Below are positions 1 through 7,624 of a stretch of 17,198 bases of DNA, one piece after another. The notes below the pieces were generated by a model that made no database searches, was not told the origin of the DNA, and was given only the letters and a program-made list of their open reading frames with translations. Made by a program: the position numbers and the translations under genes. The stretch is taken from contig JANBQS010000473.1 of assembly GCA_027577415.1 (NCBI GenBank), positions 1-17,198 of the forward strand. Direction: 5' to 3'. The stretch's first letter is position 1; each line of letters opens with the position of its first letter. This DNA is from Coemansia sp. RSA 922. Taxonomy: Eukaryota > Kickxellomycota > Kickxellomycetes > Kickxellales > Kickxellaceae.

Positions 1-483
1 AAATGTAGCATACGGCATCCTCGCTGTTGACCCCCGAGATTGCTGTAAATTGAAGCGTATTAGACATTCGAAAACGTATTAAATGAGTATTCAGGTCAGT
101 GAAAGCCAAGAGAAGTGATACCTAGATCCGCCAAATGTATTCAAGCTCGCTAAATATCTGTCTGAGATCAGCCGATTTCAGGCGAGATCAAGAAGTAGGA
201 AGCACACCTTTGGGTCTTTGAGTGCACTTCAAAGACCAAGAGACTCAAAGACCAAGAGACTTCACCCCTCGATGTAAGAATAAGTCATTTTCAAAGAGAC
301 AAAGAATATTGGCTGCGCTGCGGCCACAGCCAGCACTTTTCCTCAAGGACTGAACCAGCATCTGCTCTCCCTTAAAAGCCCATGCGATTCCCCCTCCCGA
401 CATTTACTCTGGATAAATATTCTTGCTTTTGCTAGTTTTTATTTTCAAGCACCACTTGTTTGCATTTTTCTCTTTGACCAAGA
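1..483 (+). promoter_or_regulatory. Upstream region of the ABCC transporter gene
   Basis: No protein gene is supported here; the stretch is the 5' flank of the transporter. It holds a palindrome and tandem duplication (213-300, listed separately). Two CCCCT pentamers (265-269 and 391-395) resemble the yeast stress-response core, but so short a match can be chance. A weak TATA-like TAAATAT lies at 414-420, about 64 bp before the ATG, followed by a T-rich leader. An ATG at 382 is in frame with the transporter but stops at a TAG at 433-435, so it cannot extend the protein. If the transcript begins upstream of it, it would be a 17-codon upstream ORF. Confidence 0.5.
213..300. repeat. 9-bp inverted repeat plus tandem 16-bp direct repeat
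   Basis: GGTCTTTGA (213-221) and TCAAAGACC (229-237) form a perfect 9-bp inverted repeat around the spacer GTGCACT, whose GTGCAC is itself palindromic. The right arm begins a 16-bp unit, TCAAAGACCAAGAGAC, repeated exactly back to back at 229-244 and 245-260. A shorter relative, TCAAAGAGAC, occurs at 291-300. The array lies about 185-270 bp upstream of the transporter ATG, where a transcription-factor site cluster could sit. No known factor is assigned. It could also be a neutral slippage duplication. Confidence 0.85.
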
Positions 484-3400
484 ATGGTTATTTTTGAGCT
501 TTTGTCGCATACACCTTCTTTGCTTCGTGCTATAGCTCATCCTGCAGCTGACGCCGCTGTAGCTCTTGCAGCAATGTATTTGATGGTACGGGATAAACAA
601 CCCATTCACAAGCAGCTTGCCAGTCCCCTCTCACACATTGCCAGTGCTCTTCTAGTCATCCTCGCTGCCAGCCACTCTGCTGGATGGGTTATGACTCTAA
701 ACCAAGTCGCATCTTTCGCTTTGCCCTTGCTGGCAGTTTATCCTTTGGGATACACCCTCTTCCAGCTTGCAAATGCCTTTAGCATCTACCGCCTGCTCTA
801 CAGCAATGCCAACCCATTGCAAAGCGCTCTATGTATCTTGCTCCACATATTCCTTGTAATGGCCAACCTTACCCTATCCAACCGAGCACAGTTAGAGTCA
901 ATTATTCGCGACATATCCTTTGCCCAAGTACGTCAGCTCAACGCCCTACAAAAGCTACGCAAACTAACACTGGATGATCTGTGGCCAGTGCCTGAGAGAT
1001 TCCAGCTGCGTAACGCCTACGCTGAGTTTAAAATAAACACCAATGAGTCTATGTTTCTTGTCCGCGCAATTATTCGCATGATATGGAAGCCCATGATCCC
1101 TATTCATATAGCTGGTATGCTGTTCAAGTTACTACCAATATGCAAGACAATTCTGAATGGCTATATCTACCAATGCCTCGATTCGCCTGACAGCACAGTC
1201 TACTCCAAGACATACATGGCAGCTGCGGGTCTGCTATTGACAGAGTTTCTGGCTGTCCAACAGCGTCATTTGACGGTATACACAAACAAAGAAAATGACC
1301 GAATTAATAGTGCCCTGCTGTTAGAATTGACTCGTCAGCCATTGATTCACTCTGGGCTAAAGTGTCAATCAGAATCATGGCATTCCAACTACGCTGGACG
1401 TTTGGTTGATGACATATTGGGGATCCAGGAGGTAATTCCAGCCCTTTTTGGCACGTTGGCGGCAGTTTTTCCCATTTACCATCAAGTTGGCTGGTATGCA
1501 TTTATACCAGTCATTGCCTCTGCGGGATTCTATGCCTTTGAAATGGTACTAGAACTCTTAGTTGGACGCAGCAGTGATTGGAATCCTACCAGGGATTACG
1601 TTGGTGGCGATTCAATTTCAAGCGTGTACTTTAATATTAAGACTGTAAAGATGTTTGGATGGGAAAACATGTATCTTGATCCAAAGCTAAAGGGCAAGCG
1701 TGAATATATGACACGGCTTCCGTGGTATGCACCCCTAGTGCGGGCTCTACTCGGCGTTGTGGATATTGCCAGTACATTGGTCAACAGCATTTCAATTTAT
1801 GTGACGGTTGCCTTGTACTTGAATGGCATGTCCGCCTCTGATAAAACAATGACCAACTCGCAATTGCTCGAAATGACAGAGCATATTGAGACCTTGCGCA
1901 GGAACATCTTGGGCGCATTCAACAACATCAAAAATTTATCTGACCTAGTTTCTGACAACAGTGAGGTTGAGTCAGCATTCAGATGCGAGACATTTAACAC
2001 CATCTCACATGTAGGACTTGGTGAGTTCGAGGCTGTGCCGTCAATTCGTTTGGACAACTGCAGATTTAAATGGAGATATAATGCCAGCATTCTGAAAAAT
2101 ATTTCTCTAAATGTGACTGCTGGAGAGCTAGTTGGTGTGGTTGGAAAAACTGGCTCTGGAAAGACATCTCTAATGTTGGCTTTGTGCAAGGAAATGGAGA
2201 TGACCAAAGGCGATGGTACTGTGGTCGGCAGAGTCGGCTATTTGGAACAATCACCATGGATCATGAATGCTACTATGCGTGCAAACATTCTTTTTGGTCG
2301 CGAGTTTGATGAGGAGTACTACTGGAAAGTCATTCATGCCTGCGCGTTGGCTCAAGATTTGGAGTCATGGCCTGACAGCGATATGACTGTTATTGGCGAG
2401 CGTGGGATCAATATTTCTGGTGGCCAAAGAGCTCGCCTGGCATTGGCTAGGACTGTGTACTCTAGAGCTGATGTTTATATTCTGGACGATCCTTTGTCAG
2501 CAGTTGATGCCCATGTCAAGCGCCATATTCTGGATAATGTCATCTTGAGTTCTGGGCTACTGGGAGGCAAATTGCGCGTTGTTACCACGCATGCCGAATC
2601 TATGCTGCCATTTTGCAACCAAATTGTCACAGTCAATGATAAAACAGTATCGGTTATCCACCAGGAACCCAAAGAGCACATTTATATTGAACCCGCCGCT
2701 GTTGCACTTAATGACGTCTGCGAGTCAACTATTGATGAAACTGACTCAAACCCTTTGCCCGTATCTATTGCTACTGATGCGAATTCTCTCTCAACCGCTT
2801 CGAACAACTCGCTTGCTGCTGCTCCTAGTACAGATAAGAAGCAATTGTTACCGCAAAAGCCAACTCTGTGGGAGAATACAAAGTATGTGTTCAAATTCTG
2901 TGGTTGGCATGTCGTTGGTGTTGTTGTAGTTTCAGCATCCTTCCGCCCAATCTCCAAGTTTATTCTGGATGGGTACAGAGTTGACGCGCTAAGGGAGAAT
3001 GCCCAATCTGACACTGTTAGCCATGATGCAGTGCTGTGGTACTTGAAGATCGGTCTGATAAAGGCTGCTACTAGCTATATGCTAGTAAAGCTAGAACAAT
3101 ATGTAAGCAATTTTGTATCAAAGGATAAACTGAAAAATTCACTGAAAGATACGTTTGTGCATAGTTTGCTGCATGCTCCCCTCTCACTGATCGAGAAGAC
3201 TAGCAGACATAGAATTGATTCAGCATATTATGATGGCACCAGAGCGATGTCGCAAGGTATTCCAAACTTTTTGAGTAGAGAGTCGGCCAACGCCATTGAA
3301 TCAGTACTTTTTATTTGGCGCTCTGCATTGGCAACACCACAGTTGATGTTGGTTGTGCCATTCATTGTTTGGGCTCGCGTCAAGGTAAGCAAATTTACTC

Positions 3401-4812
3401 AAACCACGTCCAACTCGCTACGCAGCATAAGGAATGACTTTAGCACTAGTCATTCGCAAACCTCCAGCATCATTAGCGAAGGCGGGCTGATGATTAGGTT
3501 GTTTGGTGTGGAACCTTACTTTATGTCACGCTACATATCTGACCATGATGAAGCTATGAAGCTCCGTGGCCCACAAGCGTCATTGGGTCTCTTAACGGTT
3601 ATGATTGCAACAGGAATTTACAAGATTGGAGATCTTTTGTCCATACTATCGGTGTTAGTTCAGTCTCATCTAACTAGCCACAAGGTCAACTCCGGACAGC
3701 TAAAGATGCTTGTGAGCGACTTGAATAGCTTGGTAGATAACATTGGAAGGCTGGTAAAGGTGCCTGGTCGGGTGAAGGGGGTTTCCAATGATGTTAGTAC
3801 ATTCCGCCAATTCTCTGACCTTGAGCCAGAGGCGCCGTATATCGTGGAAGATTGCCGTGTGCCAAGCGAGTGGCCCCATAGTGGAAATGTTGAGTTTAAG
3901 AACCTCAGCGTACGGTACGAAGCCGATCTAGACTATGCCTTAAAGAATCTCAACGTTACTATTCGCCCTGGAGAAAAGATTGGCATCGTTGGACGTACTG
4001 GTGCTGGAAAGTCGACTTTGGCCAAGCTCATATTCCGGCTGCTCAATGAGAACGTCGAGGGATCAATTGAAATCGATGGCCGTGATACGGCAAAGTTTGG
4101 TGTGGGCGACTTCCGACCAAAGCTGGGCATTATTCCGCAAGAGTCAACCATGTTTAGTGGAACTGTCAAGCGGAACTTGGATCCACTGAACGAATTCACC
4201 ATTGAGGACATGTGGGCGGCGATGATAAAATGTGGTGTCACAGAGTTGATAGGGACACCGCGCAAACGCAAGTCAGCTAAACTTACCGCGGAGACATCTA
4301 GCGTGAGCAGCAATGCCGAAGAAGAAGAGGAGGAAGAGGGCGACGAAGAAGACGAATATAAGAGAGCTGCCAAATTAAGATGGAAAAATGCCGGATTGCT
4401 GATGCGCGCAATGTTGTTTGTGTTCAACAGGAAACAGAATAGCTATATTGACGAAACTCGATGCAGAATAGGTATCAATAAGCAACTAGGTAGAGGCGAT
4501 GGCAGGTTTAGCAGCGGTCAGCAGCAACTGTTTAGCTTGTGTCGCTTGCTCATGCGCAAGCGCAAGGTGTTGATTTTGGACGAGGCCACTGCCGACGTGG
4601 ATCTGGAGACGGATCACAAGATGCAAGAGCTAATTCGCAGAGAGTTTAGCGAGTGCACCGTGCTTACCATTGCTCATCGTCTAGACACCATCATGAACAG
4701 CGACAGGATCATTGTCATGGAGAAGGGCGAGATTGCCGAGATCGGTCCTCCTCAAGAGCTGATAGCAAACGGTGGAATGTTTGCCGAGCTCGTCCAAGCA
4801 AACGAATTTTAG
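484..4812 (+). CDS. ABCC-type (MRP-like) full-length ABC transporter
   Basis: An ATP-driven exporter of 1442 aa, intronless. Family members move organic anions, glutathione conjugates, bile acids or metals, often into the vacuole; the substrate here is unknown. An N-terminal hydrophobic TMD0 (about 20-130) leads to a linker with the fungal-type LTLDDLWPVP motif, TMD1 (about 195-470), NBD1, TMD2 (about 800-1085) and NBD2. NBD1 shows Walker A GKTGSGKT ending near K560, signature SGGQ at 645-648, Walker B aspartate D668 followed by Asp rather than Glu, and H703. That Asp is the usual ABCC asymmetry, making NBD1 the weaker site. NBD2 shows Walker A with K1176, a degenerate signature SSGQQ (1343-1347), Walker B D1366 with catalytic E1367, and H1398. 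A Glu-rich insertion (about 1258-1300) sits before the NBD2 signature. The start is fixed by an in-frame stop at 433-435 and no intervening ATG. Third positions are more AT-rich than in the central genes. Family call is firm; orthology to Ycf1, Ybt1, Bpt1 or Vmr1 is not resolved. Confidence 0.95.
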   Translation: MVIFELLSHTPSLLRAIAHPAADAAVALAAMYLMVRDKQPIHKQLASPLSHIASALLVILAASHSAGWVMTLNQVASFALPLLAVYPLGYTLFQLANAFSIYRLLYSNANPLQSALCILLHIFLVMANLTLSNRAQLESIIRDISFAQVRQLNALQKLRKLTLDDLWPVPERFQLRNAYAEFKINTNESMFLVRAIIRMIWKPMIPIHIAGMLFKLLPICKTILNGYIYQCLDSPDSTVYSKTYMAAAGLLLTEFLAVQQRHLTVYTNKENDRINSALLLELTRQPLIHSGLKCQSESWHSNYAGRLVDDILGIQEVIPALFGTLAAVFPIYHQVGWYAFIPVIASAGFYAFEMVLELLVGRSSDWNPTRDYVGGDSISSVYFNIKTVKMFGWENMYLDPKLKGKREYMTRLPWYAPLVRALLGVVDIASTLVNSISIYVTVALYLNGMSASDKTMTNSQLLEMTEHIETLRRNILGAFNNIKNLSDLVSDNSEVESAFRCETFNTISHVGLGEFEAVPSIRLDNCRFKWRYNASILKNISLNVTAGELVGVVGKTGSGKTSLMLALCKEMEMTKGDGTVVGRVGYLEQSPWIMNATMRANILFGREFDEEYYWKVIHACALAQDLESWPDSDMTVIGERGINISGGQRARLALARTVYSRADVYILDDPLSAVDAHVKRHILDNVILSSGLLGGKLRVVTTHAESMLPFCNQIVTVNDKTVSVIHQEPKEHIYIEPAAVALNDVCESTIDETDSNPLPVSIATDANSLSTASNNSLAAAPSTDKKQLLPQKPTLWENTKYVFKFCGWHVVGVVVVSASFRPISKFILDGYRVDALRENAQSDTVSHDAVLWYLKIGLIKAATSYMLVKLEQYVSNFVSKDKLKNSLKDTFVHSLLHAPLSLIEKTSRHRIDSAYYDGTRAMSQGIPNFLSRESANAIESVLFIWRSALATPQLMLVVPFIVWARVKVSKFTQTTSNSLRSIRNDFSTSHSQTSSIISEGGLMIRLFGVEPYFMSRYISDHDEAMKLRGPQASLGLLTVMIATGIYKIGDLLSILSVLVQSHLTSHKVNSGQLKMLVSDLNSLVDNIGRLVKVPGRVKGVSNDVSTFRQFSDLEPEAPYIVEDCRVPSEWPHSGNVEFKNLSVRYEADLDYALKNLNVTIRPGEKIGIVGRTGAGKSTLAKLIFRLLNENVEGSIEIDGRDTAKFGVGDFRPKLGIIPQESTMFSGTVKRNLDPLNEFTIEDMWAAMIKCGVTELIGTPRKRKSAKLTAETSSVSSNAEEEEEEEGDEEDEYKRAAKLRWKNAGLLMRAMLFVFNRKQNSYIDETRCRIGINKQLGRGDGRFSSGQQQLFSLCRLLMRKRKVLILDEATADVDLETDHKMQELIRREFSECTVLTIAHRLDTIMNSDRIIVMEKGEIAEIGPPQELIANGGMFAELVQANEF

Positions 4813-4869
4813 TGTCTAATGTTTATTTCTCCCAATATATTAGCAAAAAGATTCACTGCAATATGGTGG

Positions 4870-6783
4870 TTAGTTGTAGATTTCGTCTACCGTTTCCAAC
4901 GCTGACTTGTACTGGGTCCTCAGAGTCTCAAGCAAATCCTTGCGGGGCTTGATCAAGTTCAAGCAGCCATCCCAGTGCTGGCTCTCTGTCATCATCTTTT
5001 TGAAGTGGAACATTTGCGTGCTGCCAACCAGTGTGTAAGCCGACCCCTGTCGGCCAGCTCTAGCCGTTCTGCCTACGCGATGTGTGTACTGGCTCATATG
5101 AGTAGGTACATCATAGTTTATGACTGAGGCGATCTGGTCGACGTCCATGCCGCGAGCAATGAGGTCAGAGCAGATAAGCAAATTAATAGCACCTTGCTTG
5201 AACAGGCGCATAATTCGGGCGCGCTCGGCGGCGGGGAGATCGCTAGAGTATTCGGCAACAACGATCTTTGCACCAGGCCAAGCGTCGTCTGGCACGCTGG
5301 TCGCCCAGGTCTGCACAACCTGAGCCAAGCGATGGGCGGTTTCTAGAGACTTTGTGAAGCACACACCGCCACTAATACGCTGCTCCCAGAGCAAGTAGAT
5401 CAGCCACAGAGGCTTTTCGTCAACGGGACACGAGGCGTAGTGCTCGGTCAGCGTCGATGGGAAGGTGTATGTGGCCGTAGAGCCAGCGGTGGCTCCCTGG
5501 TCCCTCTTGCCCTCGTCAGTAATAGAAATGTACAGCGGGCGCACAAGCTTTAGGCGGGCGATCTTGGCAGGATCTTGCGTCAGCGTGGCGGAGAACAGAA
5601 GCTTTTGGATGCGTGGGGGAGGACGAGCCAATAGGTCGAGCTTGGACTCTGGGTCGCGCGAGGTGCACGCGTCAGGAATTGGAATGTCGCCAGCTGTGGT
5701 TAGGGCGTTGGGACTTACTGGAGCCTCGATAAAGGACTGAACCTTGGGCAGCCAATCCTGGTATGTCTCACCCAGAAGGCGATCAGCTTCGTCCATGACC
5801 CAGAACTCGAGGTGCTGTAGGGTAAAGTTCGTAGTCAGAGTGATGTGATCCATCAAGCGGCCTGGCGTGCACACGAGTATATCTACCAGACTGGAGCCGC
5901 CAGCCAAGTCCGAGCTCTGGTCAGTCAGCGCAGCCTGCTCCTTGGCAAGCGACACGTCGCCGGTAGCCAAACCCACGCGCAGATCGGTTCCAGCGCAGAA
6001 AAAGTCAAAGCACTCTTTAACCTGGTGAGCCAAGTCCTTTGTCGGAAGAACGACTAGGGCACGCAGGCGGACGACCAAGCGCTGGTGCAGTTTCTCGACA
6101 ATGGGCAGCACAAAGGCCAAGGTCTTACCGCTGCCAGTCGGCGCCGAGACGCACAGATCGCGCACATGGCGGCGCAGCCTAGATAGCGTGTGGGCGGTGC
6201 GTAGAACGGGGATGACGGCGGCCTGTACGGCAAAGAGCGTGGATATGCCAGCCTTTTCACAACAGGCGATGGCGTGTGGCGACAGAGCAAAACGCGGATC
6301 GGCGACTGGGGCCGTGGCATTGCGATCAACGGTTGCAGGATGAGCTAGCCAGTGCGGAATGCCCATGCGCGCAGCCTCTAGAGCAGACTCGCTAGAGAGA
6401 AGGTGTTGGCGCGAAAAGTCGGGGAACCGCAACAGACCATCGACTGGAGCTGGCTCAGGCTCAAGCTTTGCTGGTGGTTCAGGAGCGGTCTCTTCTACAG
6501 GCTCCTCTTTAGCTGGCTCGTCATCCTTGGACTTTTTAAGCTTCTTCTCCTTCTTATGCGTTTTGTCCTTCTTCTCCTTCTTCTTCTTCTTCTCTTTCTT
6601 CTCCTTCTTGCGCTTCTTCTCCTTGGTTTCGTCCTCGTCTGCTTTCCGCTTCTTTGACTTGGTCGACTTCTTGGGCGTGTTCAGCTCGCCGTCGCTGGCT
6701 TCCTTATCCTTTGTCTTTGACTTTTTGGGTTTGGTAGACGCAGTGGCCTTGTCGGACTTGCGCTCCTTAGACGACGAGCCCAT
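4870..6783 (-). CDS. DBP6: DEAD-box RNA helicase Dbp6/DDX51, 60S ribosome biogenesis
   Basis: A 637-aa ATP-dependent RNA helicase. The Dbp6/DDX51 family acts in the nucleolus in early pre-60S assembly, in yeast with Npa1, Npa2, Nop8 and Rsa3. Residues 1 to about 105 are extremely Lys/Glu-rich, a disordered nucleolar-targeting-like tail. The core follows: motif I APTGSGKT (214-221, K220), CTPGR, DEAD at 331-334, SAT at 398-400, ARGMD around R544, and HRVGRTAR from H568. The Dbp6/DDX51 signature is the phrase around motif I (LCVSAPTGSGKTLAF), the SATLTQDP motif and a long spacer between DEAD and SAT. Only 88 bp separate its ATG from the stop of the upstream gene on the same strand, and its stop lies 57 bp from the convergent transporter stop. 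All core motifs are intact, so it should be active. Family assignment is strong. Confidence 0.93.
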   Translation of the reverse strand: MGSSSKERKSDKATASTKPKKSKTKDKEASDGELNTPKKSTKSKKRKADEDETKEKKRKKEKKEKKKKKEKKDKTHKKEKKLKKSKDDEPAKEEPVEETAPEPPAKLEPEPAPVDGLLRFPDFSRQHLLSSESALEAARMGIPHWLAHPATVDRNATAPVADPRFALSPHAIACCEKAGISTLFAVQAAVIPVLRTAHTLSRLRRHVRDLCVSAPTGSGKTLAFVLPIVEKLHQRLVVRLRALVVLPTKDLAHQVKECFDFFCAGTDLRVGLATGDVSLAKEQAALTDQSSDLAGGSSLVDILVCTPGRLMDHITLTTNFTLQHLEFWVMDEADRLLGETYQDWLPKVQSFIEAPVSPNALTTAGDIPIPDACTSRDPESKLDLLARPPPRIQKLLFSATLTQDPAKIARLKLVRPLYISITDEGKRDQGATAGSTATYTFPSTLTEHYASCPVDEKPLWLIYLLWEQRISGGVCFTKSLETAHRLAQVVQTWATSVPDDAWPGAKIVVAEYSSDLPAAERARIMRLFKQGAINLLICSDLIARGMDVDQIASVINYDVPTHMSQYTHRVGRTARAGRQGSAYTLVGSTQMFHFKKMMTESQHWDGCLNLIKPRKDLLETLRTQYKSALETVDEIYN

Positions 6784-6871
6784 GTTTTATAATTCGAAGA
6801 AAAGTAAAAAAAATATTGACAGGAGAGAAAAGAGAGAGAATCGCTTTAACCGATCACACCGATCAAGGCCA

Positions 6872-7579
6872 TTATTTTTTTGACGGCGGCATCATACCTA
6901 ATCCCTCCTGTTGACTTTGCTGGGCCATTGCGCGTAATAGCTCAACGGTACTACGCTCCTTGTCGATATGGTCCTTCAGGCGAGATTGGCGAGTGATAGG
7001 ATCTTGCTTCACTGCCTTGCGTTCTAGACGCTGCTTTTCTTTGAGATCACGCTCTCGCTTAAGTGCGGCGAGATCATTCGCAGATGATCCGTAGAGATCG
7101 TGGTCAGGCAGCTCTGGGTCAAGCGAGGGCTCTGCATGGCGGATTTGGTTCAGGTTACGGCGTTTGGCTAGCTTGGCGTCGCGGCCAGTCTCCCTTGGCG
7201 CGACTTCGTCCAACATGAGCTGCTCTCGCTCGCGCGCGTCTCGGTGCTCACGCTTACGTCGGCGACGACACTCACGATCATCTTGCTCGTCGCCAACCAC
7301 ACGGTCAGACTCTTTCTTTTTGGGCGGCTCACTTGAATCCTTGGCAAAGTTCCAGTTATGTCGGGTCAGCACATCCTTGGACAAGTGCGTTAGCTCATGG
7401 TCCTGCGCGTAGTAGCGCGAGCGGAGGCGGCCGGCGTTCCAAGCGCGCACAAAAGAAGCAAAACGGCGACGAGCATCGTCAGAGGTGAGTTCGTCAAAGT
7501 ACAGGTGCTTCTCCTTGCGCAGCCATAGGCGGAAGGGAGCGTTAAGGCGAAAGTAGTCGTCTACAGAGATTTGTTCCAT
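6872..7579 (-). CDS. SCI1-like small basic nuclear protein (conserved, function uncertain)
   Basis: 235 aa, highly charged. Residues about 6-58 form a compact conserved-looking domain with the pattern DDYFRLNAPFRLWL, then YFDELTSDDARRRF, then FVRAWNAGRLRSRYY. HNWNFAK at 74-80 follows. From memory this matches the N-terminal domain of plant SCI1 (style cell-cycle inhibitor 1) and relatives, where DDYF, WLKE, FVxxWNxGKL, YY and HxWN recur; this could not be checked here. Residues about 82-125 are a basic Arg/Lys/Glu stretch with a probable nuclear localisation signal near 103-113. A second conserved-looking helical part (about 130-225) ends in a motif like ELLRAMAQ, which also fits that family. 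Plant SCI1 is nuclear and affects cell division; the fungal role is unknown. It lies between HEM14 (45-bp gap) and DBP6 (88-bp gap), all on one strand. Confidence 0.8.
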   Translation of the reverse strand: MEQISVDDYFRLNAPFRLWLRKEKHLYFDELTSDDARRRFASFVRAWNAGRLRSRYYAQDHELTHLSKDVLTRHNWNFAKDSSEPPKKKESDRVVGDEQDDRECRRRRKREHRDAREREQLMLDEVAPRETGRDAKLAKRRNLNQIRHAEPSLDPELPDHDLYGSSANDLAALKRERDLKEKQRLERKAVKQDPITRQSRLKDHIDKERSTVELLRAMAQQSQQEGLGMMPPSKK

Positions 7580-7624
7580 TTGAAATAATACGAATTGAGA
7601 GCCAAAAGAGAGACAAGGGACGAC

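Noticed and set aside
3933..4427. 164-codon frame antisense to the transporter NBD2, with a serine run.
   Set aside because: Mirror image of the Glu-rich codons on the coding strand; the sense frame has intact ABC motifs.
6359..6883. 174-codon plus-strand frame rich in Phe/Ser/Leu opposite the DBP6 N-terminus.
   Set aside because: Shadow of the Lys/Glu AAG/GAG codons of DBP6; no independent evidence of coding.
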